The notes under the pieces were generated by a model. That model was given only the letters and a program-made list of their open reading frames with translations. It ran no database searches and had not been told where the DNA came from. A stretch of DNA of 64,000 nucleotides, taken from positions 186,001-250,000 of the forward strand of contig NZ_JAQAGZ010000002.1 of assembly GCF_027533625.1 (NCBI RefSeq). The letters run 5' to 3'. Position 1 is the stretch's first letter. Each line of letters opens with the position of its first letter. The stretch comes from Paenibacillus gyeongsangnamensis. GTDB taxonomy: Bacteria; Bacillota; Bacilli; Paenibacillales; NBRC-103111. Shown here piece after piece: positions 28,166 through 36,670 of the stretch. A program made the translations under genes and the position numbers.

Positions 28166-28627
28166 TTACCGCTTCGCCTTATAAAACTCATGATACAGCT
28201 TCATGAGCGCCCGCTTTTCGATCCGTGACACATACGAGCGACTGATCCCCAGTTCCTTTTTCCCGTTCATCTAGAATGTCCAGATTCTTATATATTTTCG
28301 ACTTCTCGATCTTCAGCTGCACTTTTTCCACGACATCATCGGCTTCCGTACCGAGGATATCGATCAATGTAATCTAATTTCCCTCCTTGTCCGTACCGAT
28401 GGGGTCATGAAGCGAGACGTCTTTGCGTGTTTTTTTAAGCGACCGCAGATGCATCAGAATCTCGTTCTCGATACATCGCGCCGCAAAGGTAGCTAATTTT
28501 GTCCCTTTATCAGGAGAAAACGATTCGATCGCTTTGATCAATCCAATCGTTCCTATAGAGATAAGATCCTCAAGATCTTCCCCTGTATTATCGAATATTT
28601 TGACGATATGTACACGAAACGATGTAA
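28166..28627 (-). pseudogene. sigK: Sporulation sigma factor sigma-K, truncated (copy 1)
   Basis: Fragments of the mother-cell late sigma factor. Region 2 reads [40 protein letters not shown] and [20 protein letters not shown]. The next codon is TAG where the family has Glu (GNEI), a nonsense mutation. The frame then continues [16 protein letters not shown] and breaks again in the region-4 part, where about 35 codons are missing before [20 protein letters not shown] in another frame and the stop. The first 60 or so residues are also absent. Inactive; a functional sigK must be elsewhere for sporulation. Confidence 0.85.
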
Positions 28628-28638
28628 TTACTTTCAGA

Positions 28639-28673
28639 CAAAAAAAGATCTGCAACGTCGAACTGCAGATCTT
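28639..28673 (-). terminator. Intrinsic terminator after the FAH-family fragment
   Basis: On the minus strand AAGATCTGCA and TGCAGATCTT pair around GTTCGACGT and are followed by TTTTTG. It starts about 10 bases after the stop at 28683 and ends the first sugar-acid cluster. Confidence 0.8.
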
Positions 28674-28682
28674 ACTAAGCAT

Positions 28683-28985
28683 TTAACCATAGCCATAGCC
28701 TTGCTGCTGCGGCCAATTGTAATCTTTAAGCGGTTTAAAAAACAGGATCGGCATCTCAGGCACCGGCGGCTTTTCCGTCCCTTGGGGGGCAAAGTTTTTG
28801 CCAATACCAATAATATGATTGGGGACGATGGGGGCTTTTAACTGTACCTTCTCGCGTTCATATACATTGCCCGTAGACTGGCGATTGATGAACAAATCCC
28901 CTGTAAATTCATAGATTTTATCCTCTTCCATAGTGCCGTTACGCACAATATCCTCTTTTGCTAGACTGAACCGGATAAACTTCAT
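28683..28985 (-). pseudogene. Fumarylacetoacetate-hydrolase family, N-terminal fragment
   Basis: 100 residues: the N-terminal beta domain (MKFIRFSLAKEDIV) and the first catalytic-domain motif, PNHIIGIGKNFAPQGTE, then FFKP. FAH-family enzymes have about 280 residues; the metal-binding ExE...D motifs and the rest are missing and the end is PQQQGYGYG. In sugar-acid clusters such enzymes act on 2-keto-3-deoxy acids, which fits the neighbouring dehydratase. Likely non-functional unless it has a new small role. Confidence 0.75.
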
Positions 28986-29026
28986 CGTTCTACCTCCAGA
29001 GTTCTATTTTACACGTAGAAAGCCTG

Positions 29027-29905
29027 TTATCCTTTTACTGAGCCCAGCATGACACCCTTCGCAAAATGCTTCTGCAAAAACGGATATACGATCAGGATCG
29101 GCACCATCGCCAGCACGATGGACGCCATGCGGATCGTCTCCTGCGGAAGCACCCTGTCGTCGCTGCCGCCGCCGGCTCCGACACCGTTCGAATCGGAATC
29201 GATGACCAGCGATTTCACCAGGACCTGCAAGGTCCATTTTTTGGCATCGCTCAAATAAACCAGGGCGTTAAAGTACGTATTCCAGTACGAAACCGCAAAG
29301 AACAGGACGAACGCGGCGATAGCGGGCATGGATAAAGGGATCACGATGCGCCAGAATACGCCAATGTCCGAGCAGCCGTCAATCCGTGCGGCATCCTCCA
29401 GCTCCGGGGGGAGCGAGTCCAGAAACCCCTTGATAACAAGTAGGCTCCAAGCGTTGGTCAGACCGGATAAAATCAGGGACCAATAGGAATTTAACAGATT
29501 CATATCCTTCATTAACAAATAGTTAGGCAAAATGCCCGCGTTGAAGACGAGCGTAAATACAACACCGCCAAGCATTAGCTTTCTGCCGGGCACATGTTTT
29601 TTTGTCAACACATAGGCAAACGTAAACGAGATCACGATACTGAGCGCCGTTCCGATCCCTGTGACGTAAACCGTGCTTTTTAAGGCGTTAAGAAAGCTGT
29701 TGGTCGACAGGATGTACTTATATGCGGCTAAAGACCATTTTTCGGGAAATAAGTAAAATTGCAAAGGCACATACACCGCCGGGTCGGTAAACGAAACACT
29801 GAACACATAAATAAACGGAAACACACACGCTATGGAAACGACGGCAAGCAGCGAGTAGTTTATATAATCGAAGACCGTCAACTTCTTGGTTGCCACGAAA
29901 CTCAA
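29027..29905 (-). CDS. Sugar ABC transporter permease (LplC/YtcP type)
   Basis: Integral-membrane subunit, 292 residues, six predicted helices, of an lplABC-type importer for complex or uronate-containing oligosaccharides (family knowledge). The ATPase-docking loop reads PPELEDAARIDGCSDIGVFWRIVIPLSMP, and it ends LQKHFAKGVMLGSVKG. TTG 29905 is the start, because AGGAGG lies 8 nt before it and the reading frame begins LSFVATKKL. 13 nt after the stop of the LplB-type gene. Confidence 0.9.
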   Translation of the reverse strand: MSFVATKKLTVFDYINYSLLAVVSIACVFPFIYVFSVSFTDPAVYVPLQFYLFPEKWSLAAYKYILSTNSFLNALKSTVYVTGIGTALSIVISFTFAYVLTKKHVPGRKLMLGGVVFTLVFNAGILPNYLLMKDMNLLNSYWSLILSGLTNAWSLLVIKGFLDSLPPELEDAARIDGCSDIGVFWRIVIPLSMPAIAAFVLFFAVSYWNTYFNALVYLSDAKKWTLQVLVKSLVIDSDSNGVGAGGGSDDRVLPQETIRMASIVLAMVPILIVYPFLQKHFAKGVMLGSVKG

Positions 29906-29918
29906 TGGGTTCTCCTCC

Positions 29919-30878
29919 TTAATAAATGCCCTCTTGCCCCAGCTTCTTCACTGCGTAGTTGGACAGCATCACAAGGATTAAGCCGACCACGCCCTTGAAC
30001 ATGCCTACCGTAACACCCACGCTGATTTTCCCTCCCAATATACCGATCGTGTACGCATACGTGTCGAACACCTGGGATACAGAGGTAACCAGCGGATTAT
30101 TCATCAAAAGAATTTGCTCGAAGCCTACATCCGCCATGTGGCCCAGTCTTAAAATAAGCAAAATAATGATCGTCGGACGAATGGCCGGCAGCGTCACATG
30201 CCAGATTTGCTTCATTCGGGATGCACCGTCGATCACAGCGGCTTCATACTGCTGCGGGTCTACGCCTGCCATCGCAGCGAGGAAAATAATCGTCCCCCAG
30301 CCGACCTCCTTCCACATGCTCTGAGCGGTCAGCAGTCCCCAGAACAAGTTCGGGCTGGACAGAAAGGATACCGGCCCGAAGCCCATCCCCGTGATCAGTT
30401 TATTAATCAGCCCTACGTCCGTGGAGAGCATGAAGAAGGTCATACTGGCTACAACGACCCATGACAAAAAATGCGGCAAATAGACGATAGACTGATTGAT
30501 CCGTTTGAACACCTCATGCCGGATCTCATTGAGCATTAAGGCCAGCGCAATCGGCAGCGGAAACATGAAAATAATGCTAAAGATATTGATCGCAAACGTA
30601 TTTCTGAGCATGAGATAAAATACTTCGCTCGAAAACAAATCCGTAAAATTCGTAAAGCCGATCCATCGGCTGCCCCAGAAGCCTAGAAACGGATTATACT
30701 CCTTAAAAGAAATCAACAGCCCCCACAAGGGTACGAATTTAAACAGGATAAAATACAGGATGCCCGGCATTGCCAGAGCGTACATCCACTTACATTGAAC
30801 CATAGCCGCCCACAAACCCGTCCGGCTATGGCTGCGCTCTCCGTCTGCAATAGGCCGAATCTGTATATGTGTCTGCAT
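29919..30878 (-). CDS. Sugar ABC transporter permease (LplB/YteP type)
   Basis: Partner permease, 319 residues, six predicted helices, starting with a hydrophilic N-terminal tail, then MYALAMPGILYFILFKFVPLWG. The coupling loop DPQQYEAAVIDGASRMKQIW is the LplB form of the EAA motif. GAGG lies about 8-9 nt upstream of the ATG. Between the MR/MLE gene and the LplC-type gene. Confidence 0.9.
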   Translation of the reverse strand: MQTHIQIRPIADGERSHSRTGLWAAMVQCKWMYALAMPGILYFILFKFVPLWGLLISFKEYNPFLGFWGSRWIGFTNFTDLFSSEVFYLMLRNTFAINIFSIIFMFPLPIALALMLNEIRHEVFKRINQSIVYLPHFLSWVVVASMTFFMLSTDVGLINKLITGMGFGPVSFLSSPNLFWGLLTAQSMWKEVGWGTIIFLAAMAGVDPQQYEAAVIDGASRMKQIWHVTLPAIRPTIIILLILRLGHMADVGFEQILLMNNPLVTSVSQVFDTYAYTIGILGGKISVGVTVGMFKGVVGLILVMLSNYAVKKLGQEGIY

Positions 30879-30899
30879 GAATGAACACCTCGCCCGTTT

Positions 30900-31985
30900 T
30901 TATTCACTGATTTGATATTCTGCCTTCTCAAGCCAATCGGGATTTACTGTGATGCCCCAGCCTGGTCCCTGCGGAACCTGTACTTGACCGCCCGACACCT
31001 TCAGCGGCTCTGTAAATAGACCCTTCGTCCAAGCGTCCTCTTCAATGGTATATTCCATGTACTTCCCTGCATTCGGAATGGCAGAGACCATGTGCATCGT
31101 AAATACGGTCAGCATCGATAAATTGGCGGCATGCGGCATGCAGGTCATGCGGGCCGCCTCCGCCATCTTAGCTACTTCCAGCGCTCGGCTCAAGCCCCCG
31201 ACATAACAAATATCCGGCTGGACGATGTCCACTGCGCGCATCTGCATCATACGTCTGAATTGGGCCAAATCCGTATCCTGCTCCCCGCCGGTGACCGGAA
31301 TATCCAAAGCATCGGCTACCTGCTTGGTCCATTCCAGCTCCATATAAGGGCATGGCTCCTCAAAATGGCACACCCCGTATTGCGCCAGCATCTTGCCGGT
31401 TTCAATTGCCTTAGCCGGTGTGAGCCCGCTGTTCGCATCGACAAACAGCTGCGTTCTGTCGCCGATGGCAGCCCGTACCTCCCGCACCACTTCCTCCGAA
31501 CGGCCCGGATACACATCTACATCGTTCGCAAAGTTGTTAGCAATGCGTATTTTGAAGGCCTCTATGCCCTGCGTTTCCATTAAACGCTGAATCCGGCCCG
31601 CTTCATCCTTCGGGGAAATGCTGCGTTTCATGCTGGAGCCGTAAATCTTTATTTTGCCGGGCTTCCCGCCCAGCAGCTCGCTTACACTTTTACCCAGACG
31701 CTTCCCCTTCAAGTCCCATAAAGCGGTATCCAAGCCGCCGACAGCTCTGCAAATATAAGAGCCGGGAAACTTATGCTCTTCCCTGATCACCTTTTCCGCC
31801 AGCGCTTCGATTTCGCCCGCATCGGCCCCCAAAGCATAGGGAGCTACCTGTTGATGGAGCACAAGCGCCGAAATATTGGCATGGTAAGGCGCTATTTGTC
31901 CATAGCCCTGCAGTCCGTCTTCAGAAGTTACCCGTACTACGGAAAGCTGTCTTGTCGTAAAGGTCTCGATCCGTTTTATTTTCAT
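30900..31985 (-). CDS. Mandelate racemase/muconate lactonizing enzyme family dehydratase
   Basis: Enolase-superfamily enzyme of about 361 residues, probably a sugar-acid dehydratase forming a 2-keto-3-deoxy acid. Catalytic features seen in order: the KxR base (EAFKIRIANN), the metal ligands Asp in LFVDANSG, Glu in CHFEEPCP and Glu in VTGGEQDT, and the His dyad partner Asp in IVQPDIC and MPHAAN. Specificity cannot be read from these. ATG 31985 is chosen because GGAG lies 9 nt upstream; the frame extends to 32000. It sits between the AraC sensor and the transporter genes. Confidence 0.85.
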   Translation of the reverse strand: MKIKRIETFTTRQLSVVRVTSEDGLQGYGQIAPYHANISALVLHQQVAPYALGADAGEIEALAEKVIREEHKFPGSYICRAVGGLDTALWDLKGKRLGKSVSELLGGKPGKIKIYGSSMKRSISPKDEAGRIQRLMETQGIEAFKIRIANNFANDVDVYPGRSEEVVREVRAAIGDRTQLFVDANSGLTPAKAIETGKMLAQYGVCHFEEPCPYMELEWTKQVADALDIPVTGGEQDTDLAQFRRMMQMRAVDIVQPDICYVGGLSRALEVAKMAEAARMTCMPHAANLSMLTVFTMHMVSAIPNAGKYMEYTIEEDAWTKGLFTEPLKVSGGQVQVPQGPGWGITVNPDWLEKAEYQISE

Positions 31986-32008
31986 CGGTTCATTCTCCAT
32001 TCGTATAG

Positions 32009-34315
32009 TTAGCGATGGTCGGAGCGGAATTGCCCCGGGGTCATCTGTACGTAACGATGAAACAGGCGGATAAAATTGCGCTCGGAGTAGCCAATCGCCG
32101 CTGCAACCTCGCTTATACTATGATCCGTATCTTGAAGCAGCTTTTTCGCCTCGTCGATCTTGGTTTCCACAACATATTCCAGGTAGTTCTTTCCCATCTT
32201 CTTCTTGAATAAACGGCTCAAGTAGGACGGGCTCACGCCGACCCGCTCGGCGCAGTGCACCAAGGATAAATCGCTGCCGACATTTTCATGAATATATTGG
32301 CAGACCCACTGGATCGCCGAATCCCCCGCCGCTTCCCGGTCATTTCTTGTTAACCAAAGATAGAGCGGAAATAGCGATTCCTCAACCCAGTCGCGTATTT
32401 CTTTCGAGGTTTGCTTGCTTCTTAGCTGACCGAACAAATTGTGCTCCATCAAATCGAATACATTCGCGCCCTGCTTCTCGAGCGACACAATAAAGGACGA
32501 TAGAAAAATATGATAGCTTTGGAAAATGAACACATACGATTGCGAATTCCGCAGCGTCTCGGTAAATTTCTTGAAATGCTGCACCGCTGAAGCCGTATCC
32601 TCCTGCTCGAGGGAATGGAGAATCGCCCGCTCCAACTCTCCCGGATACCTTAATAACGTCTGCTTCTTCACATGCTCCACATCATCAATGAATAACAGGG
32701 GCTCCGCATCTCTAAATATTCTGTATTGCAGGGCTTGATCCGCTTCTTTGTAGGATACCGGAACGTCTGCGATATAGGGGTAGAACCTTCCGATTCCGAC
32801 GTTAACCTCGAAGGATAAATACGTGTCGAACGCCTCGATCATCGCAAACACATAGTCCGAGGTCAGGTCCCGCATCGTCTGTTGTACCATATCCGGCTTG
32901 AATTGCAGGACCGCAGCACCTCTTCCCTGATAAGGAATTGCATAACCCGTCAGCTTCTGATCATTCAGTATTTCCTGCATCACGTTGGCCAGTGAAAAAG
33001 CTACAATGCCTTTCTCCTCAGGCAAAAATCGTTTCTCCCGATAAATATTTTCCGCATCCACGATGAGGACAACGTTCGTCAATTCCACCTTGATGCCATA
33101 CGTCTCACAATCCTGAATCAGCGATTGATTGGCCGTATAATCCCCGCTCAGCAGCTTAAAGAGAAACTTTTCGCGTAAGGAAGGCTCGACATTCTGCATA
33201 TACATTTCCAGCTTCTGGCTTTCTTTACTCAAATAATCGAGCGATTCCTTGATAATATCCAGCTCGTTGCCTTTCGGCTCGATCCCGCTGCCACGAAGGT
33301 TACGGCTGTGGTTAATCAGCTGTCCGATCGGAGTGTACGCTCTTTTGGACGTAATATAGGTTAGGAGGATCCCTACCCCGACAAAAACGGTCAGGATCAG
33401 CACCGTCATTTCACGGATCCAGCTTAGCTGGTCGGTGATGACCTGCTCGGGTATAACGGATACGTACGTTCTGGAAAAAACATTTTTAACATAATGGTAC
33501 TGTGCCGGTTTGCCGTCAATTCCTTCCGCTACAAAACGGCCCGAGCTTTGATTCGATGCTTTGATCATCGCAATTCCTTTAAGCCCGGCGGCTTGCTCCA
33601 CCAAATTCACGTCCGGCTTGCGGTCTACCCCAAACGGATCGTTCAGCTTCACAATGACCAAATCCTGGTCTCCCGTTAAAAGAACCGTATCGGTTTCCAT
33701 AAATTTGCTCATTGCGGAAGCCTCGATTTCAAAGACCAACACACCTTTAGGACCTTCGTTACCGATTAACGGAAGCAGCCTGGAAAACGTAATATAGCCT
33801 TCCTTGCCTTTAAGCTGTGTCCACTGGGTAGGATGCTTGCTTGAAAGCAGTTCATCGATATGGTCTTTATACTTATAATAGTTTTTTTCAATGGAACCGT
33901 ATTCGTTGGAAATAACGACTTGATTCGTGCTGTTGTAAAAATAGATTTCGCTGATAAAGCTGTTGAAGTTTTTGACTAGTGCGATTTTTTTCAAAATGTC
34001 CATCGTTACCATTCCGCTTTCATCGGTCGGTCCGGAAAAAGCTTGCTGAATCAAGGGATCATTGGCTAACTGGAGAGACTCCTGCTCCATTTCTTGTAAG
34101 GCCCTTTCGGCACGGTCCTTCATAATGGTCAAAGACGAATCGCTTTCCGTCTGAATATATTTTTCCATCCGGTTCGTCGAGAATTGATAGTAAACCATGC
34201 TGGCTAATATAACCGGTATGCACACGGAGATGCAGCCGAGCCAGATGAGCCTGTACAAATAGGTTCTCGGATTCGTCATTCGTTTGATAAGAAACTTGCC
34301 GCTCCAGTTAGCCAT
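32009..34315 (-). CDS. Membrane-bound AraC-family sensor-regulator (YesS-like)
   Basis: Regulator of 768 residues: first helix about 24-44 (LIWLGCISVCIPVILASMVYY), extracellular sensor domain about 45-300 with Cache-like sequence, second helix about 300-325 (MTVLILTVFVGVGILLTYIT), a long cytoplasmic linker, and a C-terminal AraC DNA-binding domain (LSLVHCAERVGVSPSYLSRLFKKK; HSISEVAAAIGYSERNFIRLFHRY). This layout is the transmembrane version typical of Paenibacillus sugar clusters. GGGGAGG lies just upstream of the ATG; the gene begins 17 nt after the binding-protein stop. Probably senses bound substrate from outside and activates the operon. Confidence 0.9.
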   Translation of the reverse strand: MANWSGKFLIKRMTNPRTYLYRLIWLGCISVCIPVILASMVYYQFSTNRMEKYIQTESDSSLTIMKDRAERALQEMEQESLQLANDPLIQQAFSGPTDESGMVTMDILKKIALVKNFNSFISEIYFYNSTNQVVISNEYGSIEKNYYKYKDHIDELLSSKHPTQWTQLKGKEGYITFSRLLPLIGNEGPKGVLVFEIEASAMSKFMETDTVLLTGDQDLVIVKLNDPFGVDRKPDVNLVEQAAGLKGIAMIKASNQSSGRFVAEGIDGKPAQYHYVKNVFSRTYVSVIPEQVITDQLSWIREMTVLILTVFVGVGILLTYITSKRAYTPIGQLINHSRNLRGSGIEPKGNELDIIKESLDYLSKESQKLEMYMQNVEPSLREKFLFKLLSGDYTANQSLIQDCETYGIKVELTNVVLIVDAENIYREKRFLPEEKGIVAFSLANVMQEILNDQKLTGYAIPYQGRGAAVLQFKPDMVQQTMRDLTSDYVFAMIEAFDTYLSFEVNVGIGRFYPYIADVPVSYKEADQALQYRIFRDAEPLLFIDDVEHVKKQTLLRYPGELERAILHSLEQEDTASAVQHFKKFTETLRNSQSYVFIFQSYHIFLSSFIVSLEKQGANVFDLMEHNLFGQLRSKQTSKEIRDWVEESLFPLYLWLTRNDREAAGDSAIQWVCQYIHENVGSDLSLVHCAERVGVSPSYLSRLFKKKMGKNYLEYVVETKIDEAKKLLQDTDHSISEVAAAIGYSERNFIRLFHRYVQMTPGQFRSDHR

Positions 34316-34332
34316 AAGCCCTCCCCGTCTTC

Positions 34333-35865
34333 TTACTTAGGAAATTTCTCTTTGTAATCGGCTGCGAATTCCTTATACGCCGTTTGAAAGTCCGCGCTTC
34401 CGTTTAACTTATCAATATAAGCCTTGTACTCATCCATCGAAATTTGTCCGACGATCGCCTTCACAACCATCGACTGCCAATCGGATTGATATTTCGGCCA
34501 GATCGAAGTCCAGGTATTCGAGTTAATGATCGAGAACGGATCGATTTTGCCGACCTGCGCATAGGCTGCCACCGACTTTTCTTTCGCATCGTTATAAGCC
34601 TTCGGAGCCGCAGGATTGATGACCTTCATTTTATTGTTATAAGCGAGAGGGAAAATGGCGCCAGTCCCGTTCGCGGTTACTTGTTTTACGCCCAGCTCGG
34701 TAAGCTGCTGCTGACCATCAACCATTTTATAATCTACGCCTTCGATGCCATAGTAATTATAATCGGTTTGCTCCTGGGTTGTCGTTCTTTCAAAAAAGTC
34801 CAAAATTTGTTTTACCTTTTGCTCAGGCACCTTTTTCGAAATATAGAAGGCTCCGGAGAAGGGAACCGACAGCTGAACACTATAACCGCCCGGACCTTTC
34901 ATCGGCGGCAACGAAATGACGTTGGCTTCCGGCTGCACCTTCTTAATGGTTTGCTCGAAGCTGTAATCCCGCCATGTATTTCTCCCGTAAGAGGCTGCCC
35001 GACCTGTGGTGAAAATTTCCTCAGCCTGTGTTTGCTTGATCGTAGGGAAGTCTTTGGCCAAGATGCCTTCGGCATACATTTGGCGGAAATAGGCAACCAT
35101 ATTCGTGTAGTTCGGCGTCAAGTACTTGTTGATCAGACCGCCGTCCTTAGCATAAACCGGATCCAAGCCTCCAAAGGCTGCTAAAAAGCTGCCGTCGCTA
35201 TCTGCAAAAAAGTTGCCTGTGTTGCCTTGTCCGATCAGACCGATGGTGTCCTTCTTCCCGTTGCCGTCCGGATCTCCATTGACGATGGCTTTTAACGCCG
35301 CAGCATATTCATCGAGCGTCGTCGGCACCGGTATATTGAGCTTATCCAGCCAGTCCTTTCGTATTTTGAGGCTGAGATCAATATGCGGACGGTTTCTCGG
35401 TACGCCATATATTTTCCCGTCCGTTTTTATATAGTTCCAAACATCCTTATAGCCGTTATTTTTCAAATTCGGGTACTTGCTGAAATCTCCAAGGAACGGA
35501 GTCAAGTCCCAAAATGCGCCCTGCTTCACTGCATTTTGGAGCGTCGGACGCGTAATGCTGTTCGCTACGATGACTTCCGGAATATTGCCGGAAGCCAGAA
35601 CCAGGTCAAATTTCGTGTCATAATCACCGGAGGGAATCCATTCCACGTCCAATTGAACTTTGTTATCCTTTTGAAATTTGGACCAATACTCATTATTCAT
35701 GTCCGGGACGTCGGCAAAAGACGGAACCATGAACTGAATCTTCGGATCGGATGCCGCAGCCGCAGCATCGCCTTTGGCTGGCTCCTGCGTTTCTCCGCCG
35801 CAGCCAGCCACTAACAGAAGCGGAGCCAGCATAGCCAGACTGACTGTTAAAGTTAAAGCTTTCAT
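34333..35865 (-). CDS. Extracellular binding lipoprotein (LplA type)
   Basis: Substrate-binding subunit of the first lplABC cluster, about 510 residues from ATG 35865, which has GGGAGG 5 nt upstream. The signal peptide MKALTLTVSLAMLAPLLLVAGC ends in a lipobox with Cys at residue 22. The mature part contains DPDGNGKKDTIGLIG (calcium-like loop), typical of LplA-like proteins. The open frame extends further but without start signals. First gene of the cluster. Confidence 0.88.
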   Translation of the reverse strand: MKALTLTVSLAMLAPLLLVAGCGGETQEPAKGDAAAAASDPKIQFMVPSFADVPDMNNEYWSKFQKDNKVQLDVEWIPSGDYDTKFDLVLASGNIPEVIVANSITRPTLQNAVKQGAFWDLTPFLGDFSKYPNLKNNGYKDVWNYIKTDGKIYGVPRNRPHIDLSLKIRKDWLDKLNIPVPTTLDEYAAALKAIVNGDPDGNGKKDTIGLIGQGNTGNFFADSDGSFLAAFGGLDPVYAKDGGLINKYLTPNYTNMVAYFRQMYAEGILAKDFPTIKQTQAEEIFTTGRAASYGRNTWRDYSFEQTIKKVQPEANVISLPPMKGPGGYSVQLSVPFSGAFYISKKVPEQKVKQILDFFERTTTQEQTDYNYYGIEGVDYKMVDGQQQLTELGVKQVTANGTGAIFPLAYNNKMKVINPAAPKAYNDAKEKSVAAYAQVGKIDPFSIINSNTWTSIWPKYQSDWQSMVVKAIVGQISMDEYKAYIDKLNGSADFQTAYKEFAADYKEKFPK

Positions 35866-36202
35866 AATAACCTCCCGTTGATTTTGCTGATTCCGCCGCT
35901 GATTAAGTTTCCTGAGCAGCGTATTCGAGTTTATTATAGGAGGAGCTCCGACTGCAAGTAAGTGACAATCCTTGTTCAACAAGCTCAAAACGGACTGGAG
36001 ATCAATTATTGTCACACACTTAGCGGATAAAGCAATCTTGTCTAGTTATACGATGATTGTACCTGTAATTTCCTTTGGTGTGTAGCCAAGCGTTAATGGT
36101 AAAATACCTCTTGCAAATTCCCCGGGAAATAATCATTCACCACCTTAAATGTGGATGCACAGTTTATAAGCAAGATTTATGGAAGCTTCAGGGTACGAAA
36201 TA

Positions 36203-36224
36203 CAAAAAAGCGCCTTTCGGCGCT
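36203..36224 (-). terminator. Intrinsic terminator
   Basis: AGCGCC and GGCGCT pair on the minus strand around GAAA with TTTTTTG after it. It lies downstream of the unidentified gene scrap at 36270-36400, in the same direction. Confidence 0.75.
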
Positions 36225-36454
36225 GGTCCCGCAAGAACGCTCTACCACCTCGCTGCCAAGCATTTACACGAATTCATCCCTCGTCTGGTCGCGGTGGATT
36301 CCCGTCCCGTTGATGATGATGAATTTGCTCGGCATATGACGCGGCTCGATCAGCATCGCATGATCCGGCACATCCATAGGGAGCACGCCTTTGCCTTATA
36401 GCACCTCAACCTTCAAATCATCCCTTCCTCCAGCTTCCTCCTGCGTGCTTTCAA

Positions 36455-36485
36455 ATAAAAAATCCCCAATTTACGGGGACCTCAA
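36455..36485 (-). terminator. Intrinsic terminator of the second LplABC cluster
   Basis: On the minus strand TCCCCG and the complementary GGGGA pair around TAAATT, followed by TTTTTTATTT. About 190 bases after the stop of the LplA-type gene at 36671. Confidence 0.7.
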
Positions 36486-36512
36486 AGCACCTATGTTTGT
36501 GTCGCCGGACAC

Positions 36513-36611
36513 CTTTTGAGTAGCGGGCATGATAAGCTGGTTAGCAACGCGAATTCCCTTACATTCCGCGGCTTTCGCGAGTAATCATGCCCGCAGAGGC
36601 TCCATGTCAAA
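36513..36611 (-). repeat. About 100-bp palindromic repeat, copy A
   Basis: Minus-strand sequence TTGACATGGAGCCTCT, CGGGCATGAT, CTCGCGA and, 50 bases on, TATCATGCCCG matches the element at 53526-53631 (plus strand), and the CGGGCATGAT/ATCATGCCCG arms are complementary within the copy. It forms a long imperfect hairpin between two transport clusters. Confidence 0.7.
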
Positions 36612-36670
36612 TCGCTCTACTATCCCTCTCAAACATAACTTTATCCACGAAGTACAGCGAAGAGCCCTTA

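Larger units (their letters stand above)
35866..36670. other. 805-base gap: promoter region, decayed scraps, repeat element
   Basis: 35866-36060 should hold the promoter of the LplA gene; no boxes can be picked with confidence. Two terminators lie at 36203-36224 and 36455-36485. Around 36270-36400 the minus strand has a scrap reading LPMDVPDHAMLIEPRHMPSK and then FIIINGTGIHRDQTRDEFV and a stop, an unidentified gene end. A repeat element lies at 36513-36611. Confidence 0.5.

Noticed and set aside
28166..28627. Skin-element type interruption of sigK
   Set aside because: The relic has mutations and deletions, not a clean insertion, and no recombinase or phage genes are nearby.
36229..36262. Possible tRNA piece (GGTGGTAGAGCG on the minus strand)
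   Set aside because: Only the 12-base D-arm-like stretch is shared with the tRNA-Ala relic; no anticodon or T arm can be drawn.
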